From: an uncultured Eisenbergiella sp.
GTDB taxonomy: Bacteria; Bacillota; Clostridia; Lachnospirales; Lachnospiraceae
Length of the DNA: 33,056 nt
Assembly: GCA_947630215.1 (NCBI GenBank)
Contig: CANRGX010000026.1
Span: forward strand, 1-33,056
Direction: 5' to 3'
The notes beneath the pieces are model-generated. The model worked only from the letters and a program-made list of their open reading frames with translations, was not told the DNA's origin and did no database searches. Both the position numbers and the translations under genes were made by a program. Of this stretch, positions 24,653-30,912 are shown in pieces (position 1 is the first letter of the stretch; every line of letters starts with the position of its first letter).

Positions 24653-24880
24653 TCAGTCTTCCTCTTTGCCGGCCTGTTTTTGCTCTTTTACCCGGGCGTA
24701 GATCCGGATGTAAATCCACAGCAGGATGGGCAGCGCGATAGTGCCGATCAGGCAGGCCCCAAACAGACGCTGCCATCCGGGGAACCCGGCCACCGCGCTG
24801 ATCAAGGTCGTCAGATAGAGCAGGACAAGAAGCAGAACGCACAAAAGAGCGGCGATCTGTTTCGGGGTTTTCTTTTTCAT
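24653..24880 (-). CDS. Small two-pass membrane protein of unknown function
   Basis: This 75-residue protein has a basic N-terminus (MKKKTPKQ) and two hydrophobic segments (about 9-30 and 40-61). A short loop with GFPGWQR joins them, and the charged C-terminal tail (RVKEQKQAGKEED) would sit in the cytoplasm with the N-terminus. I do not recognise a family with certainty; short conserved two-helix proteins of this kind are common in Lachnospiraceae. It is a real gene by its evidence: AAAGGAG 9 bases before the ATG and a TTGACA-17-TATGCT promoter on the same strand. Its entire length would be antisense to HAD read-through RNA. Confidence 0.72.
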   Translation of the reverse strand: MKKKTPKQIAALLCVLLLVLLYLTTLISAVAGFPGWQRLFGACLIGTIALPILLWIYIRIYARVKEQKQAGKEED

Positions 24881-24897
24881 ACGGACACTCCTTTTTC

Positions 24898-24923
24898 GGC
24901 CCGGTATCGGGCCCTGTTTTTTT
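24898..24923 (+). terminator. Plus-strand terminator beyond the small membrane-protein gene
   Basis: GGCCCG (24898-24903) and CGGGCC (24908-24913) flank GTAT and are followed by CTG and seven T. It works only in the plus direction, so it should end RNA coming from the HAD gene after crossing the opposing gene. Within the minus-strand transcript it would form a leader hairpin just before the ribosome-binding site. Confidence 0.75.
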
Positions 24924-24924
24924 C

Positions 24925-24953
24925 AGCATAACGGCTGGCGTCAGTTTTGTCAA
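24925..24953 (-). promoter_or_regulatory. Promoter of the small membrane-protein gene
   Basis: On the minus strand a perfect TTGACA (24953-24948), a 17-bp spacer and TATGCT (24930-24925) stand about 45 bases before the start. Confidence 0.8.
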
Positions 24954-24965
24954 ACCATTTTCAAA

Positions 24966-24986
24966 CCCCGTCCGCGCCGGACGGGG
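24966..24986. repeat. Perfect 9-bp GC-rich inverted repeat between divergent promoters
   Basis: CCCCGTCCG (24966-24974) and CGGACGGGG (24978-24986) flank CGC. It lies between the minus-strand promoter at 24925-24953 and the plus-strand promoter at 25026-25054. It is a candidate operator or an insulating hairpin; on the minus strand it is followed by TTTGAAAA, a poor terminator tail. Confidence 0.6.
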
Positions 24987-25025
24987 AGGGAGACAGAGAT
25001 CCGGGAAACGCGGCCGCTTTTTAAG

Positions 25026-25054
25026 TTGCGCAATTTCCGGCGATCCAGTATAAT
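25026..25054 (+). promoter_or_regulatory. Promoter of the GH105 gene
   Basis: TTGCGC (25026-25031), a 17-bp spacer and a consensus TATAAT (25049-25054), 31 bases before the start codon. Confidence 0.75.
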
Positions 25055-25085
25055 AAAAGCAAAAAAGCAGGAGGGACACAGGGGT

Positions 25086-26228
25086 ATGAAACTGGATCTG
25101 TTTGAACGTTACATCGACGGGCTGCTGGAAAAGAGCACGCTGGATATTCCCGCCTGGAATATCGAAAAGGCCAGGGAGGGCAAGGCCGCCGGATGGAATT
25201 ACATCGACGGCTGTATGATCCTGGCGCTTTTGGAGATCTATTCCGCCACGGGGGAAAAGAAATATTACGACTTCGCGGACGCTTTCATCGATCACCGCGT
25301 GCAGGAGGACGGTTCCATTACCGGCTATTCCGTGGACGAGTACAACATCGACAATGTAAATGCGGGCAAGACGCTTTTTGCGCTGTATGAGCTCAACGGC
25401 AAGGAAAAATACCGCAGGGCCATCGAACTGATTTACAGCCAGGTCAAAAACCAGCCCAGGACGGAGGAGGGGAATTTCTGGCACAAAAAAATATATCCCA
25501 ATCAGGTCTGGCTGGACGGCATGTATATGGGACAGCCGTTCTATATGGAATATGAGACAAAGTTTAACGCAAAGAAGAACTACGGGGATATTTTCCGTCA
25601 GTTTTCCAATGTGGTAAAGCATATGCGGGATGAGAAGACCGGCCTGTACTACCACGGCTACGACGCTTCCAAATCGGTGTTCTGGTGCGACAGGCAGACC
25701 GGATTGTCGCAGAATTTCTGGCTGCGGGCCCTGGGCTGGTATTCCATGGCTCTGCTGGACACGCTGAGCAAGTGTGAACCGGACGGGGGATGGGAGAAAG
25801 AATACGAGACGCTGCGATCGGTTTTCCTGGATCTGATCCGGTCCATGCTCCGTTTTCAGGATGAGAGCGGTATGTGGTATCAGCTGCCGGCGCTGGGAGG
25901 GGTGGAGCCCAACTATCTGGAGACCAGCGGCAGCGCGATCATGGCCTACTCCCTGTTAAAGGGCGTCCGGCTGGGCTTTTTGCCGGAAAGCTACCGGGAG
26001 TTCGGTCTCAAGGCGTTTTCCGGCATCTGCGACCGCTATCTGAAGGAAAAGGACGGGCAGCTGAGCCTGGGCGGCATCTGTCTCGTGGCGGGGCTGGGCC
26101 CTGCCAGCAATCTGCGGCGCGACGGCAGCTTTGCCTATTATATGTCCGAACCGGTGGTGGAGGACGACGCGAAGGGCGTGGGCCCGCTGCTTTTGGCCTA
26201 TACCGAGCTGCGGCGGCTGGACGATTAA
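25086..26228 (+). CDS. Glycoside hydrolase family 105 (unsaturated rhamnogalacturonyl hydrolase-like)
   Basis: GH105 enzymes (YteR/YesR type) remove the terminal unsaturated uronic acid from oligosaccharides made by pectin or other polysaccharide lyases. They act by hydration of the double bond. The 380-residue product has an (alpha/alpha)6-barrel pattern. The catalytic aspartate is Asp144 in VWLDGMYMGQPFY, and other family segments are NIDNVNAGKTLF, RALGWYSMAL and YLETSGSAIMAYSLLKG. It has no signal peptide, so it should act on imported oligosaccharides. The ATG at 25086 has AGGAGGG upstream. It is a lone gene without transporter or lyase neighbours, which is unusual for pectin utilisation loci. 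GH88-like activity on other unsaturated glucuronides is possible. Confidence 0.9.
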   Translation: MKLDLFERYIDGLLEKSTLDIPAWNIEKAREGKAAGWNYIDGCMILALLEIYSATGEKKYYDFADAFIDHRVQEDGSITGYSVDEYNIDNVNAGKTLFALYELNGKEKYRRAIELIYSQVKNQPRTEEGNFWHKKIYPNQVWLDGMYMGQPFYMEYETKFNAKKNYGDIFRQFSNVVKHMRDEKTGLYYHGYDASKSVFWCDRQTGLSQNFWLRALGWYSMALLDTLSKCEPDGGWEKEYETLRSVFLDLIRSMLRFQDESGMWYQLPALGGVEPNYLETSGSAIMAYSLLKGVRLGFLPESYREFGLKAFSGICDRYLKEKDGQLSLGGICLVAGLGPASNLRRDGSFAYYMSEPVVEDDAKGVGPLLLAYTELRRLDD

Positions 26229-26241
26229 ACCCAAATGAAAT

Positions 26242-26272
26242 GCCCCCGGGGCGCAGGTCGCTTCCCGGGGGC
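26242..26272 (+). terminator. Very stable hairpin after the GH105 gene, lacking a T tract
   Basis: GCCCCCGGG (26242-26250) and CCCGGGGGC (26264-26272) are perfect complements, with GCG/CGC continuing inside. Only GTTAAGG follows, so factor-independent termination is doubtful; it could protect the mRNA 3' end. The rest of the 322-base gap to 26551 holds a small AAGGA/TCCTT repeat near 26315-26329 and the promoter at 26457-26485; I see no gene in it. Confidence 0.5.
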
Positions 26273-26456
26273 GTTAAGGGGAGGATAAATCGTTTCTCAT
26301 CATCCGTATCATCAAAGGAGGGGTTCCTTGACTATCCTAAGAATACCCGCCTTTTCTGGAATTTATTCACTTCTTTTCCCTTTCCTGTAAAATTTTTTCA
26401 AACGGCACCCCGGAACGGCAAAAAAAGGAGACGGCGGCAGGCAGAGGAGATTTTGC

Positions 26457-26485
26457 TTGCATATTTTCTACAAAAATTGTAGAAT
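26457..26485 (+). promoter_or_regulatory. Promoter of the SEC-C protein gene
   Basis: TTGCAT (26457-26462), a 17-bp spacer and TAGAAT (26480-26485), about 65 bases before the start. A palindrome covers most of the spacer and the -10. Confidence 0.7.
26466..26484. promoter_or_regulatory. Palindromic operator candidate over the SEC-C gene -10 box
   Basis: TTCTACAA and TTGTAGAA are perfect 8-base complements separated by AAA. The 19-bp site overlaps the spacer and most of the -10, the classic place for a repressor. No regulator gene lies beside it. The core TACA-N5-TGTA does not fit the TACA-N2-TGTA spacing known for CopY/BlaI-type repressors. Confidence 0.6.
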
Positions 26486-26550
26486 GAATACGGTTATACA
26501 GCATGCAGAAAGCAGGCCGCGAAACTGGGGCGGCGGAACGGAGAAGAAAA

Positions 26551-27057
26551 ATGGCGTTATTGGAACAATGGAGAAAAAAAGCCTACGATCAGCAGGAGGA
26601 TAAGAACAAGCTGCAGAAGTTCTGGGCGGCGTATTTCAACGTGGAAAAAGAAATTTACCGGCAGCTGTTGAAAAATCCGGATGAAGTGGTGACGGGCACC
26701 GTAAAGGAACTGGCGGATCAGTACGGGGTCGATATTATGACCATGACCGGTTTTTTGGACGGCATCAACGACAGCCTGATCGAACCCAACCCCATCGAGG
26801 AGATGGAGGAGGACACGCCGGTCAATCTGGGCTTTGACAAGGAGCGGCTGTATAAGAATATGGTGGCCGCGGACGCCAACTGGCTCTATAAGCTGGAGGA
26901 GTGGAACGATATTTTCGACGAAGCGACCAGGAAGGATCTCTATATGGAGCAGAAGCGTTCCACCACCGTGGTAAAGGAGACCAAGGTGTATCCCAACGAT
27001 CCCTGTCCCTGCGGCAGCGGAAAGAAGTATAAAAAGTGCTGCGGGAGGAACCGATAA
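26551..27057 (+). CDS. SEC-C zinc-motif protein of unknown function
   Basis: This 168-residue soluble protein has a mainly helical, acidic body that I do not recognise (residues 1-145). Its C-terminus carries the SEC-C motif Cys152-x-Cys154-x8-Cys163-Cys164 ([14 protein letters not shown]), the zinc-binding module also found at the end of SecA, where it contacts SecB or ribosomes. Stand-alone SEC-C proteins are common and mostly uncharacterised. The ATG at 26551 ([10 protein letters not shown]) has GGAG eight bases upstream; an ATG at 26503 in frame has no ribosome-binding site. A repressor-like palindrome overlaps its promoter, and thrS with its T-box follows with its own promoter. Confidence 0.85.
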   Translation: MALLEQWRKKAYDQQEDKNKLQKFWAAYFNVEKEIYRQLLKNPDEVVTGTVKELADQYGVDIMTMTGFLDGINDSLIEPNPIEEMEEDTPVNLGFDKERLYKNMVAADANWLYKLEEWNDIFDEATRKDLYMEQKRSTTVVKETKVYPNDPCPCGSGKKYKKCCGRNR

Positions 27058-27062
27058 AACGC

Positions 27063-27091
27063 TTTACAAATCCGTGAAACAGGGATATGAT
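27063..27091 (+). promoter_or_regulatory. thrS promoter
   Basis: TTTACA (27063-27068), a 17-bp spacer and TATGAT (27086-27091), starting 6 bases after the SEC-C gene stop. Transcription would begin at about 27098, at the 5' edge of the T-box. Confidence 0.8.
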
Positions 27092-27097
27092 AAAAAC

Positions 27098-27423
27098 AAC
27101 AGTACCCGTATGTGAACGCGACGACGAGACGAGTAGGGGAAAGAAATGAGGATGACAGAGAACGGCGCCGTTCTGCCGGCAGGCAGCAGCGAGCTGGAAG
27201 CGCCCGATCCGGCTTTCCCCAAAGACCAGCTCTGAGCGGCCCCAATCCGGCCCGGTGACTCCGTTACCGTCAAATCGAGTGGCCCTGACGCTGGCCGGAC
27301 AGTCCGGCGCATGGCAAAAGGAGACTTTCTTTGGAAAGAGAAGGTTTCTTTCGGCAGGGCAAGCTGGGTGGAACCGCGCATAGGGAGCGCCCCAGGTATC
27401 CAAGGGATATCTGAGGCGTTTTT
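27098..27423 (+). promoter_or_regulatory. Threonine T-box riboswitch of thrS
   Basis: A T-box leader binds uncharged tRNA through a specifier codon and its acceptor end, and then prevents termination. In Stem I, GGGGAAAG (27136-27143) pairs with CTTTCCCC (27213-27220). Below it lies the specifier loop, with AGTA (27132-27135) opposite AAAG-ACC-A, where ACC (27225-27227) is a threonine codon followed by the conserved purine. The T-box core GGGTGGAACCGCG is at 27366-27378. Its TGGA would pair with the NCCA end of a tRNA whose discriminator base is U. The terminator is a 14-bp stem with one mismatch (27388-27401 with 27405-27418, loop AAG) and five T. Stem II/III details between 27240 and 27340 were not resolved. 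Confidence 0.93.
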
Positions 27424-27457
27424 GACGTTTACAAAGAGGAAAACGAGGAGGAAAAGC

Positions 27458-29383
27458 ATGAAGATCACATTGAAGGACGGTTCCGTAAAGGAATACGCGC
27501 ACGCGATGTCGGTGTTGGACATTGCCAGGGATATCAGCGAGGGGCTGGCCAGGGCAGCCTGTGCCGGGCAGGTAAACGGCGAGACCGTGGATCTGCGCAC
27601 GGTGATCGATCAGGACGCCAGCCTGGAGATTCTGACCGCAAAGGACGCGGAGGGACTGGGCGTGCTGCGCCATACGGCGAGCCATGTGATGGCGCAGGCG
27701 GTCAAGCGGCTCTATCCCGGCGTGAAGCTGGCCATCGGCCCTTCCATTGCCGACGGATTCTATTACGATATGGATTTTGAAAAACCTCTGACCAGCGACG
27801 ACTTTGAAAAGATCGAGGCGGAGATGAAAAAGATTGTCAAGGAGGATCTGGAGATCACACGCTTTACCCTGCCCAGGGCAGAGGCCATCGCGTATATGCA
27901 AAAGCGCTGCGAGCCCTATAAGGTGGAGCTCATTGAAGATCTGCCGCAGGACGCCGAGATCAGCTTTTACAGTCAGGGCGAGTTCGTGGATCTGTGCGCC
28001 GGCCCTCATCTGATGAGCACCAAGGCGGTGGGCAAGGCGTTTCAGATCCTGAGTCTGGCGGGCGCGTACTGGAGGGGAAACGAAAAGAATAAGATGCTCA
28101 CCCGGCTGTACGCCACCGCTTTTGCCAAAAAAGAAGATTTAGAGAACTATATCACCATGATGGAGGAGGCCAAAAAGCGCGATCACCGCAGGCTGGGCAA
28201 AGAACTGGGACTGTTTATGCTGCATGACGCGGGACCGGGCTTCCCGTTCTATCTGCCCAAGGGCATGGTTCTGAAAAATACGCTGCTGGATTACTGGCGG
28301 CAGCTGCATAAGCGGGCGGGCTATGTGGAAATTTCCACGCCCATTATTTTAAACAGAAGCCTTTGGGAGACCTCGGGACACTGGGATCATTATAAAAACA
28401 ATATGTATACCACCGTGATTGACGATCAGGATTACGCCATCAAACCCATGAACTGCCCCGGCGGCGTGCTGGTCTATGCCTCCGAGTCCCGTTCCTATCG
28501 GGATCTGCCCCTGCGCATGGGCGAGCTGGGACTGGTGCACCGGCATGAAAAATCCGGACAGCTGCACGGCCTGATGCGGGTGCGCAGCTTCACCCAGGAC
28601 GACGCCCATATCTTCATGACGCCGGAACAGATCCGGGATGAGATCAAAGGCGTGGTGGCGCTGATTGACGAAGTGTATTCTCTGTTTGGCTTCCCCTATC
28701 ATGTGGAGCTTTCCACGCGGCCCGAAGATTCCATGGGCAGCGATGAGGACTGGGAAATGGCCACGTCGGCCCTGCAGGGCGCGCTGGACGATCTGGGGCT
28801 GGATTATGTGATCAACGAGGGCGACGGCGCATTTTACGGGCCCAAGATCGATTTTCATTTGGTGGACTGCATCGGACGGACCTGGCAGTGCGGCACGATC
28901 CAGCTGGACTTCCAGCTTCCGCAGCGCTTTGAACTGGAGTATATCGGCGCGGATGGCGAAAAACACAGACCCATCATGATCCACCGGGTCGTCTACGGCT
29001 CTATCGACCGTTTCATTGGCATTCTGATCGAGCATTACGCGGGCGCGTTCCCCACCTGGCTGGCGCCGGTGCAGGCGAAGGTGCTGCCGATTTCCGACAA
29101 ATATATGGAATACGCGAAAACCGTGAGGGATAAGCTGGACGAAGCGGGCATCCGCGTGGAGCTGGATACGCGTTCCGAAAAGATCGGGTACAAGATCCGG
29201 GAGGCGCAGACCGCCAAAATCCCCTATATGCTCATCGTGGGACAAAAAGAGGAGGAAGAAGGCACCGTGTCCGTCCGCAGCCGGGCAGCAGGCGACGAGG
29301 GCGCCAGGACACTGGAGGCATTTCTGGCCGATATTCAGAAAGAAATTCAGACAAAGGAGAACCGCAGCGCGCAGAAATCCTGA
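27458..29383 (+). CDS. thrS: Threonyl-tRNA synthetase
   Basis: ThrRS charges tRNA-Thr with threonine and edits mischarged serine. The 641-residue product has an N-terminal TGS domain (about 1-60) and the editing/SAD domain with HTASHVMAQA and CAGPHL. The class II catalytic core has zinc ligands Cys333 (MNCPGG), His384 (DDAHIF) and His509 (IMIHRV). The C-terminal anticodon-binding domain starts near 545. The ATG at 27458 follows GAGGAGG; the frame is open further upstream through the T-box but is not protein-like there. The full-length, all-domain form is the housekeeping enzyme. Expression should rise when tRNA-Thr is uncharged, through the T-box. Confidence 0.98.
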   Translation: MKITLKDGSVKEYAHAMSVLDIARDISEGLARAACAGQVNGETVDLRTVIDQDASLEILTAKDAEGLGVLRHTASHVMAQAVKRLYPGVKLAIGPSIADGFYYDMDFEKPLTSDDFEKIEAEMKKIVKEDLEITRFTLPRAEAIAYMQKRCEPYKVELIEDLPQDAEISFYSQGEFVDLCAGPHLMSTKAVGKAFQILSLAGAYWRGNEKNKMLTRLYATAFAKKEDLENYITMMEEAKKRDHRRLGKELGLFMLHDAGPGFPFYLPKGMVLKNTLLDYWRQLHKRAGYVEISTPIILNRSLWETSGHWDHYKNNMYTTVIDDQDYAIKPMNCPGGVLVYASESRSYRDLPLRMGELGLVHRHEKSGQLHGLMRVRSFTQDDAHIFMTPEQIRDEIKGVVALIDEVYSLFGFPYHVELSTRPEDSMGSDEDWEMATSALQGALDDLGLDYVINEGDGAFYGPKIDFHLVDCIGRTWQCGTIQLDFQLPQRFELEYIGADGEKHRPIMIHRVVYGSIDRFIGILIEHYAGAFPTWLAPVQAKVLPISDKYMEYAKTVRDKLDEAGIRVELDTRSEKIGYKIREAQTAKIPYMLIVGQKEEEEGTVSVRSRAAGDEGARTLEAFLADIQKEIQTKENRSAQKS

Positions 29384-29403
29384 AACCGTCATGTATAATT
29401 TTT

Positions 29404-29456
29404 CCGTTGTCCGCACAGACTGAAGAAAGAAAAACAATGGGCCGTGCGGACGGCGG
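29404..29456 (+). promoter_or_regulatory. 13-bp stem-loop just before the DUF1540 gene
   Basis: CCGTTGTCCGCAC (29404-29416) pairs with GTGCGGACGGCGG (29444-29456) over 13 bp including two G-U pairs, with an A-rich 27-base loop. It ends 14 bases before the start codon and is followed by AAAGCGAGGG, so it is not a terminator with a T tract. A TATAAT at 29394-29399 lies just upstream but has no recognisable -35. Confidence 0.55.
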
Positions 29457-29470
29457 AAAGCGAGGGCAAA

Positions 29471-29794
29471 ATGGCGGAACTGAGATGCGAGGCAAAAAAC
29501 TGCGCTTATAACAACAGCCAGTGCTGCTGCAAGGGCGATATTATGGTAGGAGGGATGCGGGCGGATGTCAGCGAGGACACCTGCTGCGAGAGCTTCCGGC
29601 AGGAGAGAGCGGATCAGACGTCCAACTCCTTGAACGAGCATCCCGAAAAAATCATCAGCATCGACTGCGAAGCGGTAAAATGTATTTACAATACGAACTA
29701 CAGGTGTCACGCGGAGCATGTGGAAATCATGGGCTGCGGTGCGGACGACTGCAGGCAGACGGCCTGCGGCACGTTCCAGGAACGCGCAAATTAG
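29471..29794 (+). CDS. Tandem DUF1540 cysteine-rich protein
   Basis: This 107-residue protein consists of two DUF1540 units. Unit 1 has Cys6, Cys11, a Cys18-Cys19-Cys20 cluster and Cys38-Cys39 (CEAKNCAYN, QCCCKG, TCCESF). Unit 2 has Cys66, Cys71, Cys79, Cys89, Cys94 and Cys99 (CEAVKCIYN, YRCHAEH, ACGTF). The spacing suggests metal binding, but the function of the family is unknown; it is frequent in Clostridia. I chose the ATG at 29471 with GAGGG before it; a GTG at 29444 is in frame but lies in the hairpin arm. It sits between thrS and infC and is preceded by a strong stem-loop. Confidence 0.88.
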   Translation: MAELRCEAKNCAYNNSQCCCKGDIMVGGMRADVSEDTCCESFRQERADQTSNSLNEHPEKIISIDCEAVKCIYNTNYRCHAEHVEIMGCGADDCRQTACGTFQERAN

Positions 29795-29858
29795 AGCGGC
29801 TTCCCGTTCGTAAGGGGCCGATACCCCCGCAAAATGGGGAAAAGAAAAAAGTTGCACG

Positions 29859-29883
29859 GCAGGCATTGACAAAAAATGCCTGC
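29859..29883 (+). terminator. 9-bp hairpin that overlaps the infC promoter
   Basis: GCAGGCATT (29859-29867) and AATGCCTGC (29875-29883) are perfect complements with the loop GACAAAA. A T-rich stretch (TGTGTTATTTTATA) follows, so it could terminate the DUF1540 transcript. The -35 box of infC lies across the 5' arm and loop, so one element may serve two purposes. Confidence 0.6.
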
Positions 29884-29894
29884 TGTGTTATTTT
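29866..29894 (+). promoter_or_regulatory. Promoter of infC-rpmI-rplT
   Basis: A perfect TTGACA (29866-29871), a 17-bp spacer and TATTTT (29889-29894). An alternative -10 (TTATAT, 29893-29898) has an over-long spacer. Confidence 0.65.
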
Positions 29895-29895
29895 A

Positions 29896-30047
29896 TATGA
29901 GTACGCGAAGGCGTGCGACAAGAAAGCAGAGTTTTTCTCTCACCCTATGGCGATTGGGCTGATAGGCGTTCATAGTTCCGGGACAGTACAGGGGGCGTTT
30001 GCGCGTGCCGGGATAGGGAGAAGGATTTCTGCGGGAATCCTTTTTTT
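29896..30047 (+). promoter_or_regulatory. L20-type attenuator leader of infC-rpmI-rplT
   Basis: In Firmicutes the L20 protein binds a leader that mimics its rRNA site and stops transcription of infC-rpmI-rplT. Here about 150 bases of structured leader precede an intrinsic terminator 57 bases before the infC start. CTC-A-CCCTAT (about 29939-29948) can pair with ATAGGGAG (30013-30020), and an AGAG-TTTTT-CTCT hairpin lies at 29930-29942. The position and terminator are clear; the L20-specific pseudoknot was not proven by reading. Apart from this leader, the 309-base gap between the DUF1540 gene and infC holds only the promoter/hairpin and a CCCC/GGGG repeat near 29824-29839. Confidence 0.72.
30021..30047 (+). 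terminator. Attenuator terminator before infC
   Basis: AAGGATTTC pairs with GGGAATCCTT around TGC (9 bp, one G-U pair) and runs into seven T, upstream of and on the same strand as infC. Confidence 0.85.
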
Positions 30048-30103
30048 GTGCGAAGATTCCCAAAGCGCCGTCATTACATTTTTATCTTATGGAGGGAAAA
30101 GCC

Positions 30104-30610
30104 ATTAGCGAATTATTTATCAACGAACAGATCAGGGACAGAGAAGTACGCCTGATCGGGGAAGACGGACAGCAGCTCGGCATCATGTCGGCGCGGGACG
30201 CGCTGAAGCTGGCGGAGGAAGCGGGCCTTGACCTGGTGAAAATTGCACCCGCCGCAAAGCCGCCCGTATGCAAGATCGTGGACTACGGCAAATACCGTTA
30301 CGAACTTGCGCGCAAAGAGAAGGACGCGAGAAAGAAGCAGAAGACCATCGAGATCAAAGAGATCCGGATGTCTCCCAACATTGATACAAATGATTTGAAC
30401 ACAAAGGCGACCGCCGCGAGGAAATTTATCGAGAAGGGAAACCGCGTGAAGGTGACGCTGCGGTTCCGCGGGCGCGAAATGGCGCATATGTCCACCAGCA
30501 AGCACATTCTGGACGATTTCGCCCAGCTGCTTTCCGATATCGCTGTCATTGAGAAGCAGCCGAAGGTGGAAGGCAGAACCATGATCATGTTTTTAACTGA
30601 AAAACGCTGA
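30104..30610 (+). CDS. infC: Translation initiation factor IF-3, starting at AUU
   Basis: IF3 keeps ribosomal subunits apart and checks start-codon selection. The 168-residue product begins ISELFINEQIRDREVRLIG. The N-domain runs to about residue 75, followed by the lysine-rich linker and the C-domain with RFRGREMAH. I place the start at ATT (30104) because GGAGGG (30091-30096) stands 7 bases before it. The in-frame ATG at 30089 has no ribosome-binding site and itself overlaps the GGAGGG. A rare AUU start that IF3 discriminates against is the known autoregulation device in E. coli and is also seen in Bacillus. It heads the infC-rpmI-rplT operon. Confidence 0.96.
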   Translation: MSELFINEQIRDREVRLIGEDGQQLGIMSARDALKLAEEAGLDLVKIAPAAKPPVCKIVDYGKYRYELARKEKDARKKQKTIEIKEIRMSPNIDTNDLNTKATAARKFIEKGNRVKVTLRFRGREMAHMSTSKHILDDFAQLLSDIAVIEKQPKVEGRTMIMFLTEKR

Positions 30611-30692
30611 CAGGCCGCCCGGTTTGGGACGGCTGCCATGGCGCAGTTAAAATAGAGGAAGCAGAAAAAGAAGTGACAGGAGGAAATCAGAC

Positions 30693-30890
30693 ATGCCTAA
30701 AATGAAAACAAGCAGGGCCGCCGCAAAACGTTTCAAACTGACCGGTGCCGGTAAGCTCAAGAGAAGCAAAGCCTATAAGAGCCATATCTTAACGAAGAAA
30801 TCCACCAAGAGAAAGAGAAATCTCAGGAAAGCGGCAATTACGGATGCAACCAATGTTAAGAATATGAAGAAGATTTTACCGTATTTATAA
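30693..30890 (+). CDS. rpmI: 50S ribosomal protein L35
   Basis: This 65-residue, strongly basic protein has the standard L35 sequence ([18 protein letters not shown], then [19 protein letters not shown]) and ends in KKILPYL. It binds 23S rRNA in the large subunit. The ATG at 30693 has AGGAGG upstream. The 82-base gap after infC contains no clear terminator, and rplT follows 22 bases later, so the three genes form one transcript. Confidence 0.99.
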   Translation: MPKMKTSRAAAKRFKLTGAGKLKRSKAYKSHILTKKSTKRKRNLRKAAITDATNVKNMKKILPYL

Positions 30891-30912
30891 GTCGTAAGGA
30901 GGAATCAGTAAG

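Noticed and set aside
26466-26484. A BlaI/MecI/CopY-type operator at the SEC-C gene
   Set aside because: The half-sites TACA and TGTA are 5 bases apart here instead of the 2 expected for that family, so only a generic palindrome is claimed.
28349-29872. A 507-codon minus-strand open frame over thrS and the DUF1540 gene
   Set aside because: It covers the conserved thrS 3' half and a clear DUF1540 gene on the other strand. No domain is visible in the antisense product.
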